Of a stretch of DNA of 64,000 nucleotides, positions 9,700 to 21,184 are shown piece by piece; the first letter of the stretch is position 1, and each line of letters opens with the position of its first letter. Source of the DNA: Cephalotus follicularis (lineage: Eukaryota; Streptophyta; Magnoliopsida; Oxalidales; Cephalotaceae); contig BDDD01005132.1 of assembly GCA_001972305.1 (NCBI GenBank), positions 1-64,000 on the forward strand, written 5' to 3'. Both the position numbers and the translations under genes were made by a program. The notes below the pieces were generated by a model that was given only the letters and a program-made list of their open reading frames with translations, ran no database searches and had not been told where the DNA came from.

Positions 9700-12067
9700 G
9701 AGTCTCATTACTCACTATAATGACCAGAAATTTTCATTAGGAATTTTATGGAGATATGATTGTTATTTTGAGGTTGGCAAATATTTTAATGGACCCATAA
9801 TATGACCCTAATGCTCGGGGGGTTCGAGGGTTCCGCTCCCCAATGAGCGAACGGGGGGTCGGACTGCCCGGACAGTGGCCAGGGGCTAGGGGGCAGCGCC
9901 CTGGAAGGAAATTGAAATTCGCTATTTATTTTGGACCATTTCCTTATGGAAATGTGGTTGTTATAATTGTTGAATGACGTGTTGTGGCGTTGAAAACATC
10001 GACTGCAATGGGCTAAAGCGTCGACATTTTTATAAAAGCAGCAACGCTTATGCATGGCTAAAGCGTCAACAGAAATGTGCCAACGTATAAAAGGGAGAAA
10101 GCGTCAACAGTTTCTTCCTTTGTTATTCTCAAACCGTCGACGCTTATGCCTAAAAGCGGCAACGCTTTCCCCTTTGATTTTTACTTACCGTTGACACTTA
10201 GGCTCAATTTCCTTTGTTAAAAAGCGCTTAACTGACGACGCTTATGGTAAGCAGCCGCGCTTTAAGGCTAAAGCAGTGACACTTCACGTTTAACCTTCGA
10301 CGCTTTAACATTTTTAACATTTTGTGCGCCAGATGTCAACGCACAGACAAACGACTTACCTGATGAAGACAAGTGTCATTCTGATGGAGAAAACGACAAA
10401 TCGAAGGCGGCTGAACTCTTCCTAAAAATACGGGTAACGACTCAGTAGAAAATGTGCTCAGTAGAGAAAACGTGAGAGGGAGAAAGAGAGAGAGAGAGAG
10501 AGAGGAGAAAAATTGGAGAATTTTGCTGGGATTTCAGCATAGCAATTTCTTCAGTGTGGAGAAAAGAGAGAAGGAGATAAAGCGAAGTAAGGATTCTTAC
10601 TTATTTTTTAAGTATCAAATGTTCTGTTTTCCTTCCGATATTTCGCAACAGCTTGTTTTTATCAAGTATTTTATGTTAGTAAGGAAATTTTATCCTTTCA
10701 CTCCAAAGTTTCTTTGTAAGGATTCCTAATCACTTTTCCGAAGTCCTTTAAATTTTATTTTTATGCCAAAGTATATTATAAGATTATGCAGCAGACTGTT
10801 TTAATATATATTATACAATTGTTATAATTCCTGTATTTTAAATTCTGCAAAATTCTTGGCAAAATTATACATTTAAATTTCTGCTCATGTATTGCTACTA
10901 TATGAAACTTTATTATTTCGAAAAGTTACTGTTTTTAAGTTTTCTCTGGAATTAAATATTTTCATGTGAAATATCAATTTTACAAAATGTTTTACGAATT
11001 TATTTTTGTGAAAACATTGAGCTGATCAATCAACGTATCAAGAAATGACTACTTTTACGAAATGAGAAAAGGCAACAAACTGAGACGAACAACGACTGGA
11101 TTGCGATCCAGGGTGGATTAATCTAGTAAAAGATTAATATGAGCAGAGAGTGCTCATGGACATGCATGTGCCATAATATTATTCATCGGGTAGTGCATAA
11201 TGCACCGGTGAAGAATGGTTCAATTGGGTTATTTAAGTTTATAAAACCCCTCAGTTATTTATGAAATATTCTGAATCATGAGATATGATCAGAAAAGGCA
11301 ATGAATATGAAATGTGCTAGTTTTTATACCAGAAAATGATTTTAATGATGTTTTGTTTTCAAAGTATGGCCATATTATATGCCAAAAGAACGTATGATTT
11401 GGAAAATGTTTTTAATCGTTTTCAAGTCTGGTGGTATTGTACACCAGAAAAAGTAAGGTTTTGAAAATGTTCTGTTTTTATAAAAACTAGAAGGTGATTT
11501 TCAACGATGTTTTTAAAATGTATGATTCTGAAAACGTTTTGATAAAGAATATAAAAAACAATGGTTTCGATAACGTTTTACGACTATGATTCTTACTAAG
11601 CTATTTGAGCTCACTCCTTTCAATGTTTCGTTTTTAAATAAATTTTCCAGGAAGCGTTGAACATAGAATTGCGAGCTTTAGAGGAAGTTCGTAAAAGAAG
11701 TGTTAGAAAGGGAGTATGTTATGTACATCTGCTGTTCATGTTATGATAAGTTAATGTTTTCCGCTGTGTAAGGTGTTATGACAGATGATGTATAGAGGTA
11801 TGTTTTAATATTGTAAGAATTTCCGTTGCGAAATGAAACGGTTTTAGAAATGATCATTACGGTTTTTAATGGTTTCAAACGAGAAGCATGATGATTCTAA
11901 AGTTTGATGTTAAAAGTTGTAAACATATCCTGTGAAGTTTAGCGTTTAAAGTTGTAAGTATATTTTGAGGTTTTGAGGTTATTGGATATAATGAATCACA
12001 GAGATGATTAACTAATTTGATGTTGATTATGATTGTTATGGATTATGATGATTTCAATCATAGTATA
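9700..12067 (+). mobile_element. Chromovirus-type LTR, unclassified (solo or truncated)
   Basis: I assign this by layout rather than by a matching partner in the window. It has a GC-rich block with GGGGGCAGCGCCCTGG near 9889, a cluster of AAGCGTCGACGCTT-like motifs at 9985-10310, and a GA microsatellite at 10482-10505 in a likely untranslated leader. Long AT-rich stretches follow, then ACTAAGCTATTTGAGCTCACTCC near 11597, a block typical of the distal part of gypsy LTRs. No pol or gag is present. Both ends are uncertain; the right end abuts the TGTAACGCCC start of the next LTR at 12068. No gene is seen in these 2.4 kb. Confidence 0.45.
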
Positions 12068-12355
12068 TGTAACGCCCGAGATTTTTGCACAATATAATAT
12101 TTCAATTTTATTGAAATATTATTATTGAATTAATGAGAATGGCATAAATCTTGACTTAAATGATGCCTTCCAAAATTTAAAAGGTTGGATTTTAGAAGAA
12201 GGAATGATGGAGATATTAAAGGAATTGTAAAAGGTGCAATTAGAGGCAAAACGGTGCAGTTTTGGACTAAATGCATCGACGTCTTTGTAAAGACGTCGAC
12301 GCCTATGGTCGCGAAGGGCGCACGAAAATGCATGAACATGCACGTCGATGCAGAC
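12068..12355 (+). repeat. 5' fragment of a B-family LTR, cut by the SIRE-like element
   Basis: It begins TGTAACGCCCGAG and follows the start of the element B LTR: GAATTAATGAGAATG, GCAGTTTTGGA, then the palindrome pair at 12272-12303 and a CACGTCGATG block. It breaks off at 12355/12356, where the SIRE-like LTR terminus TGTAGGAAG begins. The rest of this B-family LTR is not found in the window. Confidence 0.8.
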
Positions 12356-13608
12356 TGTAGGAAGTCTAGAGGGGGGGTGAATAGACTTATAAAAATTAAC
12401 TAGCAAAAATACCATAATCAATTCAAATAACTCAAACACACAATTGCGGAAATGTAAAGAGTGTAGGGTTGAGAGAATTGCAAACGGATGTATAGTGGTT
12501 CAGCAAACCGCCTACGTCCACTCCCCAAGGCCTCCCCTTGAGTATTTCACTAGGTATGCCCCAATCCGGGCTTGAAACTCCAACCGAGCTTCAACAACCT
12601 TCGCTCCAACCAAGCGAATTACAAATTTGCTCCAACCGAGCAAAACAAGAGACAACCTCTCTTGTATGTGTGAAATAAGTGTTTAAAGGATTACAAATTC
12701 GCAACGAATTTGTTTACAATATAGCTCAATTCTAACAAAGCTTCTAGTGTATAGGAAATGTAAAGTTTAGAGCTTTGTAATGTGTGTTGTAGCTTTGATG
12801 TGTTCTCTTTTGAAGTTTGAAATCTTTGGGATTGTGCTTGAGATGACTAGAATGAATGTTCACTTTGATTGCAAGAGATTCGCCCAAGAATTCTCCACTT
12901 TGGCATTTATACTTGTGCTCCAACGGATCTATTTTTAAAGTCTGTTACAAATCCAGTCGGTTGGATTTATACGACAGTCAGCTGGATTTGATGGCGCGTA
13001 TATTTGAATATAGCCGTTGGTGATGGACAGTCGGCTGCATCCTCTGGGCAGTCGGCTGGTGGAGCTTGGCAGTCGACTGGTTGCTCTGTTCCAGTCGGCT
13101 GCGGAGCTGAAATTGGATTACAGAAGCTACTGCTTGAATTTGCACAAATATGGACAGTCGGCTGGATTAACTGGCAGTCGTCTGGTGCCCTGCTTCAGTC
13201 GGCTAGATGAGGTGTTAAAATGATACAGAAGCTACTGCCTGAAATGTGCACCTATGGCAGACGACTGGACCCCTGTGGCAGTCGGCTGTCTTGGCCTGGC
13301 AATCGACTGGACCCCCTGTGGCAGTTGGCTGGATCATGTGTTCTGTAATTTCTGGGCTTGGTTGAAGAACCAGTCGGCTACACAACCTATGGCAATCGAC
13401 TACTCAACCTTGGGCAGTCGACTGGATTGCTTGCCAGTCGGCTGGATTGCCCTGTACCTGCAAAAATGATCTTGGCACAACTTTGAACATAAAATCAAGT
13501 GAGTATATGAAGTTGTAACTCATAAAATTATGCATACAAGTAATCTATGTTTGTTAATCATCAAAATAACATATGTTAATGCAATTAACGGGGTGGCAAA
13601 TGCCAACA
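12356..13608 (-). repeat. 3' LTR of the SIRE-like element
   Basis: The LTR is 1253 bp, TG...CA, starting TGTTGGCATTTGCC on the minus strand at 13608 and ending CTTCCTACA at 12356. A TATA box (TATAAATG) lies at 12904-12911. The region 12953-13445, upstream of that TATA on the minus strand, is packed with CAGTCGACTG / CAGTCGGCTG motifs, at least 15 by eye. Two open frames on the plus strand here are products of this repeat. Confidence 0.8.
12904..12911 (-). promoter_or_regulatory. Putative TATA box of the SIRE-like LTR
   Basis: The minus strand reads TATAAATG. It lies just downstream, in the LTR's own orientation, of the TCGA palindrome cluster (13445-12953). Placement fits U3; there is no direct evidence of transcription. 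Confidence 0.5.
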
Positions 13609-13626
13609 ATCTTCCCCTTTTTGATG
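13609..13626 (-). other. Polypurine tract of the SIRE-like element
   Basis: The minus strand reads AAAAAGGGGAAGAT next to TGTTGG, preceded by TTTTGTCAATCATC. This is the usual SIRE-group arrangement in which a TTTGTCATCATC box precedes the tract. Confidence 0.75.
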
Positions 13627-14135
13627 ATTGACAAAACATGTGTATTTTGCATACATTCTTGACAAACTTAACCATTTTTAGTTCCAAGTTCAATTTTATC
13701 AATTTTGTCTTATCCAATGCATATGACATATCAAAACACACTTGCTCAATGCAAGATTACAACTCATCTTAACAATATGCAATTTCATTTACAAATTCCA
13801 AAAGCAAACTTTCCCCCATGTCATGCAATGCAATATAATCCCCCTTTTTGTACTTTCCTTTAAATGCAAGACATATATATATACAAAGCAAAATATATTT
13901 CTCCCCCTTTTTGTGAAACAATAAAAAAAGAGAAATGGAAGCTCCCCCTCAATCAAAGCACGGATTGAAGAGCTCCCCCTCAACCTATGCATTCATATTT
14001 AATTTTAACAATAAGATTAAAGCAATAAGAGGAACCACATTCACAAAACAATGAAGATCAAAGCATATTATCATTAAATACTTAAAACTTCAAGTACATA
14101 AACCACATTGTCTTTTACATAAGCATAGAAAGACA

Positions 14136-15377
14136 TTACATAAACAAGGTTTGAAAATACAAAGAAAACACATGAGAATGCAAGTGTAGCTCAAGAGGAG
14201 TCGGGTGGAGGGTGCTGAGGGAATGCATTTTGAAACATCTGAATGATGTTGGCTTGTCCCTGAAGGATATGGGCTTGAACCTGAATGATATTTGCTTGTC
14301 CCTCACTAAAATGGTCCATTCTTCCTTTGAGGTACTCAATATCGGCTTGAGCAAGATCCATCCTAGCCTGAAGTGATTCCAGGGTAGGCCTGCTGCTGCT
14401 GCTGCTCGTGCCAACACTTGGACGTATCTCAAACTGCTAAGCATCGTCCTTATCGTCATCCTCATCATCTCCAGCTCTAACATTAGCTTGCTCTCTCATT
14501 TGCTCTCTACCCCCACCTTGTAACTTAACCTATACACCATCCTCAAACCGAATGTTACAAAGTCTAAGTCCAACCTTATTAACCAACTGCTTATGGGATG
14601 GTTTGACACATTGCTCATCATCAGGAATGTCAATGTTAAGTGATGCAAAAACTACCATAAAGATAAGTGATGCAAAAACTACCATAAAGATCCTACTAAG
14701 AAGCATAGGATAAGGAGTGTGATTTGGTCTAGACAACAAGTGGTTGATAATAAGGTAAGGAAGGTTTATTAGAGTTCCATTCTTGACACATGCAACGAAT
14801 TTAAGGTCTCGCTATGAAGGAAGAGTGTGCGAGCCTTCTCTTGGTAGAAAAGTGTTTGTGACAAGTAGGAGAATGATCCTAGTGGCAATAGGGAGGTGAC
14901 TACTAGTCACGGTCATGATCGGATTGAAATCCGGACGCTCTAAACATATCCCTAAAGCTTCTCGTTTTTCTACATCATTAAAGTGAGTAATGCCGGCATT
15001 AGGAATTCCTAGGGTTTCGGCTATCAAATCAGGGGTTATTGATATAGGATGGCCTAGAACAACGGAATTAGCAATGCAAGTAGTAGAAGACTCTAGGTTA
15101 GCATAAAACAACTTCACTAATCTAGGGTATATGACATGTGATGAGCAAAGGTAGTCAAACCAACCCATTGTTTCTAACCATGTCATGACAATAGCTAGAT
15201 TACTAATAAGAACATCTCTAGTCAACCATTTCTCATAATGAACTTGACAGAGTTAAAAACTGAGTTATACCTAATCTCTTTCTCTTTGGAGAGAAAGAGG
15301 GTGTTGTCGTAGTCCAATTCCGCTTGTGAGCCCCTTGGTTGCCTAGAACCCATGCCCCTTTGTCTCTTTGGTGCCAT
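14136..15377 (-). pseudogene. Putative plant transposon protein (SIRE-associated ORF), broken
   Basis: The start is the ATG at 15377 (MAPKRQRG). The frame runs to about 15245, shifts by one base, and continues as a 137-residue segment (15225-14812) with YPRLVKLFYANLE, LGHPISITPDLIAETLGIPN and FLPREGSH. A further segment near 14740-14690 has LINLPYLI and PMLLSRIF. The order of these blocks is that of the putative plant transposon protein family (Pfam Transposase_32), found between pol and 3' LTR in SIRE-type elements; I name it from pattern, not from a search. Its molecular role is not established. At least one frameshift and several stops break it. The C-terminal part is Gln- and Ala-rich and low in complexity. 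Confidence 0.65.
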
Positions 15378-15526
15378 ATGATCAAATGCAGGTTCGGATT
15401 TGAGAGAGTTTTAGGGTTTTACAGTTTTTAAATTGAGAGAAAGTGAGAGAGGCAGGAGGAATTCAGGTATTAAAACCCTGATTATCGCAATTCCAGTCGA
15501 CTGGGCCATTAATGGCAGTCGACTGG

Positions 15527-15682
15527 ATGTAAACTCTCGACGCCTTCAAAACTTACATTCCCATAGGCGTCGCCACCTTATAATTAGGTGTCGACCGTTT
15601 GCTATGTAAACTCTCGACGCCTTAAAAAATCACTATCCCATAGGCGTCGCCTCTTAAAAAAATAGATGTCGACCGTTTGCTA
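15527..15682 (+). repeat. Tandem duplication, 77-bp unit, two copies
   Basis: Copy 1 is 15527-15603 and copy 2 is 15604-15682. Each begins ATGTAAACTCTCGACGCC, holds a CATAGGCGTCGCC block, and ends with TGTCGACCGTTTGCTA. Differences are few, mainly an A-run length change. Each copy carries three TCGA/GCGTCG motifs, so the duplication doubles the local motif count. CAGTCGACTG copies lie just upstream at 15495 and 15516. Confidence 0.85.
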
Positions 15683-15689
15683 ATTTATA

Positions 15690-16587
15690 TCTGCTGCATA
15701 ATCTTATTGTTTATCTTGCACAAAACAAAACCATTAGTGGCAAAAATGTTATCATCAAAATTAGGATTTGAGACATTAAATGTTAACAAAGATTAAAGGT
15801 GGCTACAAAGCTTGTCACTAGCTTGTACTCTTGTTTTGTGACCTAGCCTCACATATTTATACATAACATCCCATGCAACAAGAAAAGGAAAAATTGTAAC
15901 CTACTTCAAATTGTTTAAGGAAATAATTACAAGCAGAAAACGTTCCATTTTTGCTATAAGGGGTCGTAAGCATCGACGCTTACGTCTTAGGCGTCGATGG
16001 TTTGACATTTGGCGTTGACGCTTTTGTATATTGAAGGCGCTAAGCGACGACGTGACTCTTGCGTTACGGGGGATACTTCAGTGTTAAGCGTCAACGCTTA
16101 CAAGCAAGGCATCGACGCTTAACATGGCATTGACACCTTCCTCCTTGCACGTTAACATTTAAGCTACTGTCTGATTTGTGCATTTTTGGCGTTGACGTCT
16201 TGATCAAGGCATTGATGCCAAAACATTAAATTCCCAGCACATTGACGCGAAAAGGATTGCAATTGACGAAAATCATGAGACTGCAAACTTGTTCCATGGA
16301 AAATTGTAAAGCGTCGATGCTTCCTTTCAAACCGTCAGCGCTTTGGAGTTAGGCATCGATGCTTATGTTGAAGGCGTCGCTGCTTTCAGTGCATATTCTG
16401 TAGATTTGAACTTCTGTCCTCAATTTTTAACCAATTTAAACCATTCTTCATGCACTTTGGTCTGTTGACTCTTGTACCTGAACAACAATGCAACACAGCC
16501 AAAGTAGTCTATTACAAGCATAAAAATATCAGAAATAGATCATTAAAATTAACACATTTTTATGCTAAACAAATACCCCCATACTTG
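15690..16587 (-). mobile_element. Athila-like LTR fragment with PPT, minus strand
   Basis: On the minus strand the LTR starts at 16571 (TGTTTAGC) and is preceded by a purine tract (16572-16587, CAAGTATGGGGGTATT), the same junction as in element E at 47834-47849. The first 140 bases follow the E LTR closely (AAAATGTGTTA, GACCAAAGTGCA). Beyond that the U3 differs, with AAGCGTCGACGCTT-like motifs at 15967-16385. A TATA-like TATAAATATG (minus) lies near 15855. The distal LTR is not recognisable. The left boundary is a guess. Element D starts at 16595. Confidence 0.6.
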
Positions 16588-16594
16588 CAATTTT

Positions 16595-17621
16595 TGTTAT
16601 ATTAGGGTGTCCCTGCAAGCCACGAGGAGGCCGCAGACATATGTACTTTACATATGATACACTCATGAATCATACATTCTTAGTTCCATTCATGTTCTAT
16701 TGTGCGTATTTAATAGACATTGGCATTTGGCTATATGTATTATCCCAAACCATCTCAACGGATCAGTTGATCACCATGTCAACTCAATACACATATAGCG
16801 CCCTATCCGTAAAGGGTTGGATCTCATGCCTGAGAGGTTATGAGAATGAGATCCTTACTCCCTTATGACAAAAAGTTCCAAGTCATAGGCTCACTTTCTT
16901 AGGGAAATTGATGAACCGCAATGACTTGTCATGTTATGCTTGCTCCGAATGGTAAAGGAGGATGGATTATCTCATTTCCATTTGGGTTTCACCCTAAAGC
17001 TGATGCGGGGTGCCTGCAGGGGCACGACACTGAACCGGCCCACCATAGGTTATCTATTTAGAGAGTCAACACCTCTGTCAATAGAGTTCCTACTGTCGCG
17101 GTAGTGTTTAGTCAAAGGTGACTAGTAGATCATACATGATATACGTTGTCTGCTTAGACTTGAGCGGCTGGCATGCATCGTGTAGTAACCGCTTGGCTTT
17201 GCTTTCCGTCTTACCCAGCATTAGCCACATGCTGGCAAAAGGGTTGTCTTTGGGCCTTGTGGGAGCTACATTGAGATGTATGGGCGAGTGCGCAAGATGG
17301 GATCATCACACCCATGTTGAGGGTTATAGGCTCTGTAACATCTATAATCGTTGAAGACTTAAAGTCCCAGCCGGGCACTGGGAGATTGGGAAGGAGAGGT
17401 TTCCGGGGATATATTCCATAGTCTCAGTGCGTTCATAGAATTATAGTTATTGCGGTTTTACCAAGGGGTGACATTTATCCAGACACTAGCCCGCAGTCAG
17501 AGCCGAGATGATAAAAGATGTACAGCACATAAACCGATGACAGTGATAAAGCATCGGGAAACCGGTTAACGAATGATAGACATGGTACTTTGTGGTCCAC
17601 GGATCCGGGGGTGATTGTAGA
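16595..17621 (+). repeat. Element D 5' LTR, first part
   Basis: It begins TGTTATATTAGGGTGTCC, matching TGTTAGATTAGGGTGTCC at 50764. The two copies then run in parallel, through CCACGAGGAGGC and GAGTGCGCAAGATGGGATC. It is cut at 17621 by element B, and the last five bases, GTAGA, are repeated at 26499-26503 as B's target duplication. No gene is present; open frames here are chance. Confidence 0.85.
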
Positions 17622-20271
17622 TGTATCACCCGGTATTTTCCTAATTGTAATATTTCGTTTTGAGATGTAATCTTAAACTTGAATTAATGAGAATGTTGAG
17701 ATTTCGAACTCAAAAGATATTCCAAACCCTAAATATTGTTTTGGGAAAAGGAATGTGTGTGTTAAACTAGAAAACGGCGCAGTTTTGGAAGAAACGCGTC
17801 GATGACTTTTTAAAGACGTCGACGCCTATGGGAACCGAGATACACGTGAATGCATGGCATACACATCGATGTAAGGTGAAGACATCGACACCTTCCTGTG
17901 AAAAAGGAAAAGACATCGATGTCTAAGGAAAGGCGTCGACGCCTTTGTAAAGAACATCTGTCATGATTAACACTGACAGAATGACATGCAATGGGCAATT
18001 TTTGAGGCATCATCCAGACGCCTTGACATGCACAATGCGACATGTTGATCATGCTAGTGTGTTGCCAGGCATGCTCAAAACTTGCCCCTCACCTGGTGCA
18101 TGCAAGGGGATATACCATCTTCCTCTGCAACCTGCATAAGGGAAAAGAGAAAAGGACCAAAACCAGAGGAGGGCGAGCACGTGAGGGTGTGGTTATCTAT
18201 GAAGCAAAGAGAGAAAGGGAGGGTCTCTAGCTTAATAAAACACCTCTTCCTTCATCTCTCTCTTAGCTAAAAATAGTGAGAAAGAGAAACAGTGAGTGGG
18301 AGGAAGTGAGAGTCACCATTGTTGGGCTTCATTAGAGCTAGTGACTTAGAGCTCGTGGGTCAAAGTTGCTGAGAGGATCTTGGAGCTACTGTGTCCAGAA
18401 CCTGGGAACTCAATGAGGTGGACTTTCCAGTTCCTAACTTGGAACAACAAGGTAGGGGAAAGTGATAATCTTATACATGCATTTTGGGTTTTAAGTTAAT
18501 GAATACCATTGATGATTTGCATGTTAATGGGTGAATTATGATTCTGGACTTGTTGTGATGACTACTATGATGTACGGAGTTAACATGCATGTGTAAATTA
18601 CATGAATATTGAACTGGGTTGTGTATGGATGATTTTGATGATGGCTTGCTGTGTTAAAACTATGGACAAAATGTTCTGGGTTGGATAAACGTCGACGTCT
18701 ATCCATAGATGTTGATGTCTTCGTGTTCGTATGTAAAGACATCTATGTTTGAGTAAAAGCATCGACGCCTTTTCTGGGTAATCATAGAACTGTAATGTTT
18801 ATTGTAGATGGCAATTTAGCCACTTGGGATTACATGTTTGATTACGAATTGACGTTCTGGTTATACATCCTTAAAACCAGTAACTTTTCTTGCGCCTCGA
18901 GAGGGCGAGTTTCGCTTATATGGGGATTTAGGGGCTAGATTCTTCCCTCCAGAATCCAGACTCGCGAACTGATACCTCCTGGTATCATAAAGACATCGAT
19001 GTCTTTGGTCCAAAAACGTCTGGGAATAACTGTACATGGGATCGACGCCTTAGGGTAAAGATGTCGACGTCCTAGGGATAGACATCGACGCCTATCCCCC
19101 TGATCAATGGAATTTCACTCGAATGGGACCCGCTAGACCCGAAACGACTCTAGAGCGATCCTAGATGCATTCTGAGCATATGTTTGCATTATTACTATGA
19201 TTTGCATTATGGTTGATTTCTAAAAAGTGTTAACCATTTTGAAAAGCTTGTATGATTATTATAATCATTTTTGTACGAAAATGTATATTTGTCAACATAT
19301 GGATTTATATATTTTTGAAATGATTTGGGAAGTATTTCCAAAGACGGAGAAATGTTTTTAAGGATTGATTACACAATCAAATGTATTGGTTTAAGTTTTA
19401 TAACTTATCACAACTTGTGAACGGAGTAATATATTTCAAACAAATATATTTTATCAAGTAAATATATTTTATTGCTTGACTTGTACTATGCAATGCTTGT
19501 GCCTGTTGATTACTCAGCCGCTGTGCTAGTAACTTGCTATTGGTTTAGCCGTCCTGCTAAGCAACATACGGAGGACATGCTCCAAAACCGTTCACAAACG
19601 GGGATGGGGTAAGAGTGCATGACGTGGGTCCAGGAGGTGGCGACGGTCATGACGACTTGTTTGTCTGGTTCCTTTTGGGACACATTTACTGCTTGTGTTG
19701 ATGCAACTTTTGAGGTTATACCTGTACTGTGAGCATGCGTATATTTTTATATGTATATACGGACATAAAATTACTGTGAAAATTACATGTCATACTGCAT
19801 CATAATGCATTTATTCATGATACTCATTATCATATACCTCGAACTGTACTTATAAGTTTATTCACTTAGCTGAGTGAGGACAAAGGCTAACCCCTACTAT
19901 AACAGATTGATGCAGTGTGTTTTGATATGGAGCATGCAAGGAGACTTAAGGAGAAGACTTAGTTGTTCCTTTTATTTGATGTACTGAATTAATGAAAATT
20001 GGTCATGTTAATTGGATTATTGTAACATGATTTATTTTATCTCGTACTGTATTTTCACGCTCCGTTTTTGGGCGATCGATAATGAGGTTGGGTTTTATTA
20101 TAAACTTGTTGAGCTTCTCGTAGTATGGGATGCGTGATGTATGTTTAAATTACGTGAATGCTTCCACTATCGGGACATTATTTATTGGTAAAATTGCATG
20201 AGCTGAATTATGTTATGTTGATTGCCTTACCTATGTATATGTTGTCTTAATGTGGAAACGGGGGCGTGACA
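17622..20271 (+). repeat. Element B 5' LTR
   Basis: 2650 bp, TGTATCACCC...GGGGGCGTGACA. It carries palindrome clusters at 17795-17945, 18688-18775 and 18988-19095. A likely core promoter lies between the first two: AGCTTAATAAAACACC near 18228 followed by a purine/pyrimidine-rich leader with GAGAAAGAGAAACAG. There is one copy of the 18-bp palindrome at 18988-19005. Confidence 0.92.
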
Positions 20272-20274
20272 ACG

Positions 20275-20286
20275 TGGTATAAGAGC
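20275..20286 (+). other. Primer binding site of element B
   Basis: It reads TGGTATAAGAGC, one base different from the usual tRNA-Met complement TGGTATCAGAGC. It lies three bases after the LTR end at 20271. Confidence 0.8.
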
Positions 20287-20372
20287 ATATTCCCTATATG
20301 CTTAGCTAGGATACTTTCCTTGGAAATCAATAAGTTTTTTTCCTAAAGTTGTGACTTCTTATAGGAAACAAT

Positions 20373-21017
20373 ATGGACAGAAGAGGAAGAGCTAAGGCTG
20401 TTGATGGGAGTGCTCCTCAGGGAACAAATGATGGGACAGATCCACTGGGTCGAATGGCCGACTACTTTCAACAGCAGATGGCTTTTGATGCAGCCAACAT
20501 AAAAGACCTGCGGCAATGGTACATAGATTGTGTAAATGACCATTTCCATCAACATGTGGTTACTAATACAGCACGCCTGGAAGAGATGCGGTAGCTGTGT
20601 ATTGAAACCCAGCAAGTTAAGCGGACTAGACTAGCTCCGTCAGAATGGCATGATGGTGACTCTTCAACCAAGTCATCAGGAAATAGTTCTCAGCAAACAG
20701 CAGCTCTAGGGACTCCTAGTCCATGAAGTAAGATGAAGTCGGGAAGTTGCTTCCATTGTGGCCGCAAGAGCCATCAACCGGAGGATTGCTGGTGGAAAAA
20801 TAAGTTATGCATGAAGTGTGGAGCCCCTAACCATTTACGGAAGGATTGTCCGACGAGACAAGGAACAACACCTACTGGACCTATGGGTAATATCGGTGCG
20901 GCACCTGGACCTTCACAGCAGGGAGGCATGGGCAAGGACACCATGGGAGGTAAGATTTTTGTTCTTACTTGCATCATACTTTATCAAAATGCCTTTGATT
21001 GGTTGACCATATCATAG
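20373..21017 (+). pseudogene. gag: Element B gag remnant with zinc knuckles
   Basis: The start is the ATG at 20373 (MDRRGRAKAVDG). The N-terminal part (RMADYFQQQMAFDAANIKDLR) matches gag of A and C in register but is clearly diverged from them. It stops at 20592 (TAG). The capsid region is absent. Downstream, 20733-20862 holds two CCHC knuckles, CFHCGRKSHQPEDC and CMKCGAPNHLRKDC. The knuckle segment then loses homology near 20950, and 21018-21184 holds nothing recognisable: the protease is gone. Gag normally packages the RNA; without capsid this product could not assemble. Confidence 0.8.
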
Positions 21018-21184
21018 CCATAGTTAAGTGGATGTTAAGTTGGACGTTTGGGGACAACTAATGAGTAATAGAATGATGATTCTCAGTACCATATTAAGGG
21101 ATGGTTATACATATGCGTAGACTAGTATGGGACCACACACATACTTAGTGGACTTCTAGGGCTCGGATAACATAATCAAGGAAC

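Larger units (their letters stand above)
12356..15690 (-). mobile_element. SIRE-like Ty1/copia remnant, minus strand
   Basis: The parts on the minus strand are a broken plant-transposon-protein gene (15377 to about 14136), a pyrimidine-rich non-coding stretch, a polypurine tract and a 3' LTR (13608-12356). The PPT-LTR junction (AAAAAGGGGAAGATTGTTGGCA) and the GGGGGGTGAATAGAC block near the LTR end are characteristic of the SIRE/Maximus group. No RT, integrase or gag is present, and no 5' LTR or PBS. It therefore survives only as the 3' end of an element. The right limit is approximate. Confidence 0.7.

Noticed and set aside
12953..13445. CRISPR-like array of short repeats
   Set aside because: Repeats are 10-14 bp, imperfect, irregularly spaced and palindromic, in a eukaryotic LTR; no cas-like gene.
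12953..13469. Short open frames with repeated QSAGG or GSRL residues, possible secreted repeat protein
   Set aside because: They translate the CAGTCGGCTG motif array in the SIRE-like LTR, whose real orientation is the minus strand.
17118..17354. 78-codon open frame also found at 51286-51588
   Set aside because: It recurs because both are LTRs of element D; differing ends and frameshifts between the two copies argue against a gene.
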